Shown piece after piece: positions 21,345 through 31,718 of a stretch of DNA of 64,000 nucleotides. Position 1 is the stretch's first letter, and the number at the start of each line of letters is the position of its first letter. A program made the translations under genes and the position numbers. The notes below the pieces were generated by a model. It saw only the letters and a list, made by a program, of their open reading frames with translations. It searched no databases and was not told the origin of the DNA. Source of the stretch: Portulaca oleracea (taxonomy: Eukaryota; Streptophyta; Magnoliopsida; Caryophyllales; Portulacaceae); NCBI GenBank assembly GCA_029582165.1, contig CM055875.1, forward strand, positions 25,995,144 through 26,059,143. Direction: 5' to 3'.

Positions 21345-21911
21345 TATTTAAGAATATTTTTTACTTTATTTAGTAATCCAGTTGGATCATGTGTTGTTGA
21401 TGATGACCCTGATTTGGGTATTGATTTTGAAGACTCTTTTCCAGTAGCTTTTAAAGCCAGAACCAAGTGTAAAAGGAAATAACGGGTTATGGTGGAATTC
21501 AAATGGCAGTTGATTAGAAATGCAACTTGTAGGGTCACCATCTCAAAGAATCAAAGGAAGAAAAAGCAAGCGGAAAATCGCAATCAAATAGAGAGATAAT
21601 AGAAGTCTATAGAAGGCTCGTTTGATAGAATAGTTGATGAAACTCGTAAGGCGACAAAGATTGATTGTGACATTAGCATCATTAGCGAAGACTAAGAGAA
21701 TGCGACAAAGTTTTTCATAGAGCAATGGCAAGAAGATAGAATGGCAATCTGATGGATATATCTTAGTTGTTGTTTTATTTGCTGCTATTTTTGTTTTATT
21801 TTGGTGAGCCTCGTTTATTTTGTTGTCTTGCTGTTTCTATACAATTTTTGTTGCAAGACCTGTAGGGCTTTAACCCTTATGGGCTTTGAATAATCGGAAA
21901 AAAAAAAAAAA
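21345..21911 (+). mobile_element. Possible poly(A)-tailed retro-insertion remnant
   Basis: Coding-like sequence with several stops (21440-21770), then a T-rich 3' region and TTTGAATAATCGG followed by a run of 15 or more A at 21896-21911. That layout fits a LINE 3' end or an inserted cDNA. No reverse-transcriptase motif is visible and the source gene is not recognised. Confidence 0.35.
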
Positions 21912-22059
21912 GTAGCATTTGACCATGGTCACTCTAGTGGCTCATACATATCCCTTTTTTTTTTCTTTTGAAGCAGAGGAGAAGCTTAATTAACACAAAT
22001 CCAACTTACCCAAGGAGATGATACCTGGGGAAAAGGCAGAGGCAAACAATTGTTCACTG

Positions 22060-22176
22060 CAGTTCTCAACATCTCATATGTATAAATTTAGGATAGAGGT
22101 GTGCCATTGTGTTTCTCGTCCATTTTAACATGATTAGTTAATAGAGTTCTACATCTCGAGACAAGGGCTCTTATAT
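22060..22176 (-). pseudogene. RNase H-like domain fragment, distal part
   Basis: Minus-strand translation across two frames gives ALVSRCRTLLTNHVK and then RNTMAHL, the closing region of the plant RVT_3-type RNase H domain (conserved Arg-Asn...Ala-His). It joins 34506-34735 across the solo LTR, whose TATAT duplication lies at the break. Confidence 0.55.
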
Positions 22177-22858
22177 TGTTTGGTTGTAGTTTTTGTGGTT
22201 TTCTAAAGAGTAGGGTTGTCGGTCCTTAGGGATGGGGTGTCTGGCTAATGAGAAAATTTGTTTGGTTTGGGTTTCCAATGCGGAAAGCGGTAAATAAATG
22301 TAAAGGGAAACAAATTAAACTATACTAATCATGGATATAATAACAACAATAAACATGAAGAAAAGATGGATTAATCTAATTCAACACAGAAGAAAACTAA
22401 ACTAAGAGTTCAATTGAAAGCAAGAAATAAGAAAGCAATAAAACTAAACCTAATAATGATATCAAGAACAAGAAATCATACCCTCGATGCATTAAACCTT
22501 CACTCTAACTCTTCATCTTGAATCCTTCTCTCGAATTTTCCCCTGAACAAACAAGAAAATTGTGATTTGGATTACTAAGAATCCCCAAATCCTCACTTGA
22601 AAATAGAATTTGTGACTCTTAACCCCCCCCCTCCTCACTAAAAGTTGGATTGGTGGTGAACTAACACTATAAAGTTTTGAATGCAAATCAACAATGAAAA
22701 CATTAAAGAGAGCAAGAACTTGGAAATTGCTTGAATTGATTAAAAGAGAGAGTTGATTACAATGAAAGAAAAGAAAACTTGAAGAACAATTAAAGCTTAA
22801 TGAAAGATAAAAGCAAGATAAGAAAGATGCAATAAACCTTATTCTACTCTAATCCTAA

Positions 22859-23154
22859 TGTAATACCTCGGATATGTGGTTAAAGTGTGGCTTAAGAGGA
22901 TTGAAATGACTACTCATATCACCAAGGTGCACCTTCTTTTATGGTAGCTCATCCGTTGGGAACACCTCAGTTAAGCGTGCTTGGCTGAGAGTAGTCCAAG
23001 GATGGGTGACCTCCTGGGAAGTTTTCCCGGGCAGCGTGTGAGCGAGGACGAAGCACGCTGGAAAGACTCGTGGTGATTTGTGGGGTCAGTCAGCGATCCT
23101 TGAAGCAAAGTTATGGGTAATGTCCGCGGCCCGGGAGGGGTGCGGGGCGTTACA
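22859..23154 (+). repeat. Cassandra 5' LTR
   Basis: TGTAATACCTCGG to GGGGCGTTACA, complete. Contains the 5S-like block at 22950-23036. Confidence 0.93.
22950..23036 (+). promoter_or_regulatory. 5S-rRNA-like Pol III promoter block in Cassandra LTR
   Basis: CATCCGTTGGGAACACCTCA to about GGGCAGCG aligns with the 3' two-thirds of plant 5S rRNA. The internal control elements are readable: A-box AGTTAAGCGTGCTTGG (22969-22984), intermediate element GGATG, and C-box GGGTGACCTCCTGGGAAGT. It is derived from 5S rRNA but is not a 5S gene: the 5' third is not 5S. Confidence 0.9.
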
Positions 23155-23289
23155 GATGGTATTAGAGCCGACTCGCGACCGTGAGCTGTGCCAGTGGACG
23201 GGAGAGCCATGGGCAGTCACCTAGCAGGGCAAAGATTCTGGATTGGATTGTGGCACAACGAGCACGTTGTGTGCTTAAGTGGGGGTGAC

Positions 23290-23409
23290 TGTAATACCTC
23301 AGATATGTGGTTAAAGTGTGGCTTAAGAGGATTGAAATGACTACTCATATCACCAAGGTGCACCTTCTTTTACGGTAGTCATCCGTTGGGAACTCCTCAG
23401 TTAAGCGTG
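23290..23409 (+). repeat. Cassandra 3' LTR, first part
   Basis: TGTAATACCTCAGATATGTG onward, near-identical to the 5' LTR up to GTTAAGCGTG in the 5S-like A-box, where the Tat-like element is inserted. It resumes at 33665. Confidence 0.92.
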
Positions 23410-25003
23410 TGTGGGACCCGGGAAAATCCCCGTGGTGTCCCTCACGGTAAACGGCGAGTCGAAAGGGGTGTCTTTTCTTTGAGAAGATTCGCTTAAATTT
23501 CCGTTTAAAATAAATTAAACTCATGTAACTCTTTTGATTTTATTAAGATTTAAGGATTTTAGTGAACCAGAAAATAAATAGAAAACAGCGGAAAGAAAAA
23601 AAAAGGAAAGAAAAGAAGACGATAGATAGAGTGTCTCGGGACTGGGCTCGGGATGAGTTACTATAGCAATACCTGCAGGTATTGTGAGTCCCGGACATGG
23701 AAATCAGATCCGAGGCGCGGGACTGGCCGGAGTACCGCAGGTATTCCGTCTGTCCAGGCCTGGGGATTTGTTTCCGAAACAGAAAATAAAAAAAAAAACT
23801 GAAAATAATTTTTTTTTAGTTTTCCGAAACAAAAAATAAAATACGAAAAGAAAAGGAATAAAAGCGAGAAGAAAAAGAAAAAAGGAAAAAGGAAGAAGGT
23901 CGAACCGAGACATCTTTGTGGCATACACAGCGGTATTGCGGCTAGTCGAGTCGAACTGTTTCGAACCGAGAGCAGTCGAACGGTGAACCGGCATGCATAC
24001 CGCCAGGTATTGCGTTGGGCACTGATTTGGGCTTCCGGTTATTCACTCTAAAAAATGAAAATTAAAAAAAAACTTTCGTTTACTCCGAAAGTAAATTTCT
24101 GGAATCTAAAAATAAAATCAATAAAACTCGAAAGAAAGAAATAAACAGAAAAAGAAAAAGGAAGAAGAGTCGCCAATTAATTTTTGAACGAGAATTAATA
24201 AACTCAAAAGTTAAGACTCCACAAACCACGAACCACGAGATTCGGATCCGGGGGTAAGGTTACGGATTCGAGAATATAAATTCCCGAATCCGCCCGTTCA
24301 ACGAACGGACTTTACTAAACCGGTTAAATAAAAAGAAAGAAGAAGAGGAGGAGAAAAGCAGAGTAGAACGGAGTATTAATTAGTGTAATTACTGTTATTT
24401 AGTTACATACAAATGCGATAATAAAGCGAGAAATAAATACAAGAAATAAAAGGATTACATATAAGCATACCTTTATTCACGAACAATCCATATTATTTAG
24501 GTCGAGTTTGGGGTTAACTCAAGTTACAAGATAATATGAATGGAGAAGAGATAAAAATAAATAAAGTAGAATGCCAGTTAAAGTGTATGCAAAATGAAAG
24601 AAATAAAGAGGGAGAAGAGAAGATGAAATCACCAAGTGTCAATACGCCAGGGTGATTTCGGTGTGGGGTTGAAATGGGGAATCAGAGGGGTTTTTATAGG
24701 AGAAATTAGGGTTGAGATTTTAGGTTAAAATGAGAGGGGAAAATGGTCGAGATACTGCCAAGTACCAAGCCCGGCTGCGCGAAAAATTAGGTCATGGCAT
24801 GCTTCCCAAGGCAGATGGAGGCGTCCCGGGTCGGGCAGAACCCGCCCACAATACCTGCAAGCATGCTGGGCTTTGGAGGCGCCCAGCTGCGTGTTTCTCT
24901 AGGTCAGCGCGCTTCGCGAGGTAAACCGGGTCGGGCCTGACCCGCCCAAATACCTGCCGGTATGCTGGGTCTGGGAGAAGCCTAGTTGCACGCTTTCCAA
25001 GGT
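23410..25003 (-). repeat. 3' LTR of Tat/Ogre-like element, inner end rearranged
   Basis: Matches 31719-33299 closely from TGTGGGACCCGG to GCACGCTTTCC. After 25003 the match is lost: the last 360 bp of the other LTR (33300-33659) have no counterpart here and a 31-bp tandem repeat begins. It contains several ATACC/GGTAT near-palindromes. Confidence 0.85.
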
Positions 25004-25157
25004 CGTTGAATTGTAGCTCGGTCTCTCTCGATATCGTTGAAATGTAGCTCGGTCTCTCCCGATGTCGTTGAATTTTAGCTCGGTCTCTCCCGATGTCGTT
25101 GAAATGTAACTCAGTCTTTCCGATGTCGTTGAAATGTAGCTCAGTCTTTCCCCATGT
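25004..25157. repeat. 31-bp tandem repeat, five copies
   Basis: Units start CGTTGAAATGTAGCTCGGTC and end TCCCGATGT. Five degenerate copies sit exactly where homology to the other LTR ends. Confidence 0.85.
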
Positions 25158-25429
25158 CGCTCGTTCTTTCGTTGAAGATGATGCAAAATTGACTTGAAAT
25201 TATTTTCTGAGTTATATAGAAATTATATTTCCATATTTTCTCTTGAAAATAATATTTTTTTTTTGTTTTTATTTTTATTTATTATATGAGTATTAAAACA
25301 AAAGAAGTTTTAAATTCTCCTCATAATAATTTCCAAGTCAATGCATGTTAGGCCGGTGTACCTCGATTTTCCCCACCAGATCCGGGAACTTGACCGGAGC
25401 CACAGAATACCTCGATTTTCTGCCGGAAC

Positions 25430-26675
25430 GGACACCATACCGCCAGGTATGGTCTCGGGTTCAGACCCGAGCTTGACCTACTGACTTGCCGGAATTTTGT
25501 TGAAACGGGCACCATACCGCCTGGTATGGTCTCGGGTTCGAACGAAACTTGACCATTGTCTTCTTTGTAATTACATTGAAACGGACACCATACCGCCTAG
25601 TATTTGCTCATGTCTGAGTTTTCATATTCGAATTTTTAAGTTGATTTTCGCTCGAGTCTTGGAATTTGAACTCGGAAAATTCGTCGGAACCCGGACCATA
25701 CCTGGCGGTATAGCCTGGTTCAGACTTCAGATGGACCTGCACTGCTTTCCTTTGCGCTGATGCAGGGAGACCCATACAGCGGTATGGGCTCGGGTTCGAA
25801 CCAAGGTGACTTCGCTCGGTTTGGTCGATTTGTCTGAACCCGGGGTAGCTCCCATGCTTGCTTGCATGGTTTCGGGTCTGGGATTTTAAACCTCCTTTTT
25901 GTGTTCTGTAGTTTGTTTTTGGCAATGACGCAACCTTTGAAACTACGAGGCATCAGAATGAGCATGTGTGGCTTAGGAGATCGGAAGTCCCGGTAAGCCT
26001 TTCAAACTCATATTTTTTGTATGGTCTTGGTATTCCGTATGCAAGCTTTATACCAACCTTGTCATGTATTGAGGCCCAAAATTTTTTGTTGTTTCTTGTG
26101 TCGTCAAATTTTTAGAGTTTAACGTTGAGATTAATTAATAATCTCGAGGTTTTTCTCATAAAAATCTGATGTCATGCCTCCAGGCATGCACCTTTGTCCA
26201 GTTTTCCATACTTTTCTATACAGTTTTTTTTTTTCAAATCCTTGTACAGTCAGGCTGTCATGCCTCCAGGCATGCAACTCTGTCCCGTCAGTGTCAGTTA
26301 GTTAGTCCTTTCTTGTTATTTGGAACTCCAGGTATGGTGCTATGTCTACTGAATTCTGTCCAGTTTTCTTTGTTTTTCTGCACTGCTTCGTCAGATTTAG
26401 GGTCTAGTCAGGTTGTCATGCCTCCAGGCATGCATCTCTGTCCAGCCCAAGGTCGGTCAACCGGATTTCACTTGTTGCACGGAACCCTAGGTAGGATGCC
26501 ATGCCTGCAGGCATGCCGCTATGGCCTATGTTTTTTTTTTTGTTGCATTGCCCAACCTTGAGTCCCCTATGCCGAGCATACCGCCAGGTATTGCTCTGTG
26601 CAATCTTGCCTTTTGTCTTCGCATCGGGTCCATTTTTCTCTTGGTCCGGACCATACTTGGGGGTATGGTGTCTGG
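25430..26675. repeat. Dispersed near-palindromes (ATACC..GGTAT / CATGCC..GGCATG)
   Basis: At least a dozen copies of two related 16-18 base near-palindromes lie here: CCATACCGCCAGGTATGG-type (25436, 25512, 25588, 25694, 25770, 26578, 26648) and CATGCCTCCAGGCATG-type (26173, 26259, 26418, 26490, with a worn copy at 25855). They are commonly followed by TCTCGGGTTC or TCTGTCC. Related copies occur in both LTRs. Confidence 0.75.
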
Positions 26676-26799
26676 TTGCAAGATCCACACCCGGCTTGTT
26701 CTTGGCAGTGTGGATCGGGTTTGTCTGAATGCTCGAGTCTTCTCAGTTTAATTCAGAAATGAGCTATTTCCAAATTAATTCTCGTGAACATTGTGAATT

Positions 26800-27075
26800 G
26801 ACTTTTTAGAGTTTAACTCAGATAATGAATTATTTTCCAAATTATTCCTCATAAAAATTTGTGATCCGTTTTAGAGTTTAACTCGAAAATGAGCTAATTC
26901 TCATAAAAATTTGTGATCGGAATTTTAGAGTTTAACTCGGAAAATGAGCTAATTCTCATAAAAATTTGTGATCCGAATTTTTAGAGTTTAACTCGGAAAA
27001 TGAGTAAATTCTCATAAAAATTTGTGATCCGACTTTTTAGAGTTTAACTCGGAAAATGAGTTAATTCTCGTAAAA
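26800..27075. repeat. Tandem repeat of about 57 bp, five copies
   Basis: Units contain TTTAGAGTTTAACTCGGAAA, ATGAGCTAATTC and TCATAAAAATTTGTGATCCG. The first copy is the most diverged. Confidence 0.88.
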
Positions 27076-27079
27076 CTCG

Positions 27080-28560
27080 AATTATCTCTTCATCGGCATC
27101 GTCCATTGAGCTTCTGGCAATACGTCCGAAGGCGATTAAGACTCCAAGTGAGCTTGCTTGATTTTTAGCCACCATAGTTACATTTCTTTTGAGGTTTCGG
27201 CGGGAGGTAGAAGAATGCATATGCGGTCTTATGCATGCTATGCTACATAAATTATGTGAGAATAAAAAAAAAAAGGTACCAGATTCTTTGATGTACAATA
27301 CACAACTCTATTATGCATTTTATACTATAAGACTCTTTATGCATGATTTTATGCAGTCCTAATTCTAATGCATGATGTGACTTTTTTTTTATTTTTATGT
27401 ACTTTTTTTTATTTATGCAATGCATGTGACTTTTTTTTTGACTCGAGAAGAAAAAAAAGAAAAAAAAATAAATTAAAACTAAAAAAACTAACATGACTCA
27501 AAATTAATGTGACTCAAAATGCAAACTAATGTGACTTAAAATGAAAAATGCACATGACCTAAAAACAAAAAACCAAAAAAAATGCACATTGATTTGTTGC
27601 ATGTATGCGATATGAATAACCCCCACTTTCCCGAGGAAAGAATAAAAAAAAAGAAAAGTAAATAAAAATACTCTAAATGTCAAGAATGATTTCGAGGTGA
27701 GTTTCATAACAAGACAAAAATAGTGAAAATGATGAGTTCTTCTTCTCGAATTGCCTCGCAAGTTGCCATGATGCTGATATTGAGTGATGAGCGAGCCCCC
27801 AGTTGGAATGCTGCAAAAGACGATATTAATGGAAGACTCGGTCTGCTTAAGCTGCATGATGGGATAGTCAGGATGCTCGACCTTGATGTCATGGTTAGGA
27901 ACCCCAAGCACTAAGAAGGATCAAGCAACAAGTCATCTTGATTTCTCTTGCCTTTTCTCTATTCTTCTTGATTCTTTTAGGTAGGAACATGTAAGCACCA
28001 AGCCCCTAGTATCAGTGAACAAGCCTCTTTAGGTGAGTCAGAATGATTGACCTCGGTGGGTGTTGTCTTCAAGTAACCCTTATTTTGATGCAGTTGGCTT
28101 CTTGTTATGCTAAAGGAGTTATCCCTCACTCAGGTATTCTGAAAGCAAGGATTGACTGACGAATCTCATTTATACACTAATGACCAAATCAGAAGAGCTC
28201 ACAGGGTAGGGACAATGGATGATAGATTATGGAAAAGATAGGAATGGTGGTATAGAAAGCATGTTTGTGAGTGGTTAGGCCCCAATAGTGGGCAAGACGA
28301 GGCTATGGAAGGTTAGGTGAGAGTAGTGATCAGATGAATGGATGGGTAGTTCGATGGACAAAGGTTCGAACTGATGGAGGTGGACGAGATGGTCTATGGA
28401 TGAAGGACCATGTCTCATGGGTTTATCTCATAAGGGAAGAGATGGTCAAATGGCTATGATTTGATGAATTTAGGTGTGAAGGGTGATCCAAGTCTGATGG
28501 GAAAAGGTGGGTGTGTTTTGGTGAAAGAAATCTGATAGCTTGTCAGTGTCATTAGAGACC
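27080..28560. other. Non-coding interior of the Tat/Ogre-like element
   Basis: Poly(T)- and poly(A)-rich blocks at 27385-27490 and scattered GATGG words around 28200-28520. No credible protein on either strand. It lies between gag and the 3' LTR in element sense. Confidence 0.55.
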
Positions 28561-28570
28561 AAGGTTTTCT

Positions 28571-29405
28571 CTCCTTTTGCCTAGCTCGCCTGGTGAGGTT
28601 TTCGAGCTAGCCACTCTTTATTCTATCTCTCAAAGATCAAATGATTTGATGATGGATTTTCTCTAAAGTGAATTGCAGCGGCCGGGCCTCAAAGAGGTTC
28701 TCCTACGTATCCATTGTGGAATCAGGCCAGTCGTAATTCAATAGGTGCAGCATTGATTGATGCCTCAAGAAGGCATTTGAGATGGGTCGAAAGTTTAATG
28801 GGAAGGATATGTGTGAAGGTTAGAGAGGAAGGTTTTGGAATGTGTACGAGTGACCAATGTAAAACAATTGCCTCTTATGCTTCTTATTCTTGTTTCCTTC
28901 TTTCTCTTTTTTTCTTTTTTTCTGTTTTTTTTTTGAACTTGACAACCTCAATCTATATTTCTCTTATCCATGATATTTGTCACCCGCAACACATTAATTG
29001 GATTAAATGTATTCAGGGATGAGGTCATAAAATGAATGACCAGGTTCATGGTAGTGGTTGAGAAGATGATGTGTGAAGAAATGTAGGTGAAGCAGCGAAG
29101 TGAAAATGAAGGTGGTTATGATGTAGGTGCTGAAGGGTGGAAGTCTTCTATCATAGGTATATCTTTTAAGCTGCATAATTTATTTGATAGTGAGATTCAC
29201 TTTTAGAGACTATTGGTCGCTTTGAATTCTCCCCTTTTGCCTAACTTGTTGGATGAGTGTTCAAGATAGCTTCTTTTCTCTTAATTTTTACTCATTCACC
29301 TCTCCTTTTGCCCAACTTGTTAGATGAGTGTTCAAGTTGGCTTCACTCTTTTTCATTTGTGTCTCCTTTTGCCTAACTTCGCTTTGGCGGTGAAGTTAGC
29401 CTCTC
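28571..29405. repeat. Four hairpin repeats with covarying stems
   Basis: Each copy has CTCCTTTTGC (CCCCTTTTGC in the second) followed by an 8-base arm, a 11-14 base loop and the complementary arm: 28581-28588/28603-28610 (CTAGCTCG/CGAGCTAG), 29241-29248/29262-29269 (CTAACTTG/CAAGATAG, one mismatch), 29312-29319/29333-29340 (CCAACTTG/CAAGTTGG), 29373-29380/29392-29399 (CTAACTTC/GAAGTTAG). Arms change together between copies. In element sense (minus strand) the hairpin precedes GCAAAAGGAG. Confidence 0.8.
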
Positions 29406-29674
29406 TTCTCTCTATTAACCTTGGACTCGGGATAGAGCACAAAAGCATAACAAAAGTGTGATGGATATGTGAGATGGAGGAAACGAGCAAATAAATGTGT
29501 CAGACTTGGATGGTCATATGGGTGAGTGAGCTCTTCAATTTGAATCAGGAATGCAAGCACAAAATTTTTTCCTTAGCATTTAGAAGCAAATGAAGGGTCG
29601 GGAAAGACAAGAGTCACAATCATGAAAGACTTCATCTTTATTGAATGCAGCTAAGATGAATACATAAAAAGAAA

Positions 29675-30575
29675 CTACTTGGGATATCCCAACTGATTCT
29701 GAAAATGAAGATATAAAAAGAAAAGACGCGACATGAGGGGATCTCCCAATTGATCCTTGCAGCTTAGGGTTTTGGAAAGACTCTGTTTGACTTTGTAGTA
29801 GGCCACGTTCTCTACTCTGCGATTGGCAACGACAACACCCCGGATTGGAGCATCTCTTCTATCTTGTCCTTGAGAATGTTGCATTTCTCGGTGTCATGAC
29901 CTCGCATTCTATGATATTTGTAGAACTTGTCAGCATCCCAAATTACGCTGACTTGAGTTCATTTCGAATAGGGGGAAGCTTGATCCTTCCTTCCTTGAGG
30001 AGACAGTCGAGAGCCTCCACATAGGTAGTGGAGATCGGAGTGAAAGACACGGGTTGTCGCGGTTCAGCATTTCTAGCAAAGGAATTAAGAGCCCTTTGAC
30101 GGATGTCATACAACCCCGTCGATGATGATCCTCCTCCTATATTTTCTTTGATGCAATGTTCGATATTGGCCATCCTTCTATCGTTTTGTAGAGTCCAAAG
30201 AATCATGTCCATTTTTCGGTCCAGACCTTCCATGCGTGATTGCATTTGAATTAGTGTGGTAAAGAGTTTGTTCATAAAAGAACTTTCTCGTTCGCCATAT
30301 CTTTTTTCTTGATCCCCTCTCGTGAGTGAGGTCAGGGTTTGATCCTCCTTCTCAATTGAAGGGGACTTCTCCCTTGGTAAGTTGAACCTATGTGGTTGAT
30401 CATCTCTAAGAATAGAAGTGAGTCCCGTGTCCATATTGTGATTTGCAGACATAAGGATCTCTCTCTCTATTTCATGCATGCCTGATATTTTGTTGTGATG
30501 GTTGTCGCTTTCCTCTTCATCAAGAAAATTCAGCGTATCATTCATCCTTGCTAGCGTATCAATGATTTCATCCAT
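29675..30575 (-). pseudogene. Gag-like protein of the Tat/Ogre-like element
   Basis: An open frame of 210 codons runs 30575-29943 (MDEIIDTLARMNDTLNFLDE at the start, then a charged middle with MQSRMEGLDRKMDMILW, a possible coiled coil). Its C-terminal part (VSFTPISTTYVEALDCLLKE, then GRIKLPPIRNE) is the conserved stretch preceding the zinc-binding region in plant Tat/Ogre gag proteins. After a frameshift near 29940 the sequence continues with FYKYHRMRGHDTEKCNILKD; the family usually has a Cys before the YH, so the zinc motif has lost its first ligand. A stop follows near 29830. No pol frame follows within the element. Confidence 0.7.
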
Positions 30576-30714
30576 TCTCCTATCATTGCGTTACATTTGC
30601 TGTGAAGCTCCAGTCAAATGTTGGGAGATGAAGAGACTGAATTCATTGTTGCTAGGTATTCTGTTGGAGGCCATTGGGGACAGTGGTGCAAAGAAGGCAA
30701 TTTGTTTACTCTGA

Positions 30715-31697
30715 ATTCAAAGTCGGTCACCAAATCCTTATTCTGCCTGTATGGAAACCATAAACTTCAAAAATCAACCCTAACATTGACTTACCCAAAG
30801 ACCTAGCGACCTATATGAGACAACCTAATGCAGACCATGCCTATATGCTAATTTTTTTCCTTTTGACTTGAATCAACCAACATTGGGCTTGCATGACGAC
30901 CTCTAGCCTAAGATGAGACTATGTACGGGGAAGGTCCATCGGGCTATCATAAGATCGAGTCAACATGAAAGCCTTAATGAACTCAGCTTTGAATAATGAC
31001 CGGATACACACTTTATGGGCCCAAATACAACCAAGGGTTGGACAAAGTCAAGCCAAGATCTCGGGTTTAATCAAACTTCTTTGATTTGGGTCCAAGAGAG
31101 ACCTCTAGGTCTTCTTTAACCTTTGCATGTCTATTGCCCAAACTAAAGCGGTATTTGGGGGGAAAGAACCATGAGACCGACTCTAAAAAAAAGAAAAACA
31201 TATAGCACATAATTTACACATATCACAACAAGGATGCACATAGCACACAAAATGGGTAATGCACCTAACCGAGGTTCTATATTCATGGGTTTAAGGTCGG
31301 ATACCTAAAACTAACATACTCATGTTTCTCACTCGTCACAAATTCTATGGAGTTCATAGTAGTGTGACTCGTGTGTTTCTCGCAAAATTAAAGGGAAAAT
31401 GTAAATTCATCATCCCGAGAATTTTGGGAGTGCTTCATGAGCGGGAGAACAATTCGCGACCTTCTCGAAATGTGGGGTTCATTCCTTGAATTCGAAAATA
31501 TACTTTACCCAAAAGGAAAATTGGGTTAACCTAGACGGTACCTTTGGGTTCATCCCGATTTATTAAAAAATCAAGATGGAGGTCCGTATGCTTGATGCCT
31601 AACCAAATAATAAAAATTACAAAAATTAATTTCTCCTTTTCTACTCAAAAATATTTTTAAAAAAACCGGCTTTTCAAGTTTTACCCTCTTAAAGTAA
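30715..31697 (-). other. Leader between primer site and gag of Tat/Ogre-like element
   Basis: About 1 kb with no open frame, located between the primer site (31698-31716) and the gag-like ATG at 30575. Long leaders are usual in this lineage. Confidence 0.6.
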
Positions 31698-31716
31698 GTT
31701 CCCAGTGGAGTCGCCA
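31698..31716 (-). other. Primer binding site, tRNA-Arg type
   Basis: Minus strand TGGCGACTCCACTGGGAAC two bases after the LTR end CCCACA. Tat/Ogre elements carry TGGCGACTCCGCTGGGGA-like sites here. Confidence 0.82.
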
Positions 31717-31718
31717 TT

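Noticed and set aside
22950..23036. 5S rRNA gene
   Set aside because: Only the 3' two-thirds resembles 5S rRNA, it is inside a Cassandra LTR and is repeated in the other LTR.
25004..25157. CRISPR-like array
   Set aside because: 31-bp units are directly tandem with no spacers, in a plant retroelement.
26169..26751. Plus-strand Cys/Phe-rich frames
   Set aside because: Formed by recurrent CATGCCTCCAGGCATG units; frame content tracks the repeat rather than a protein family.
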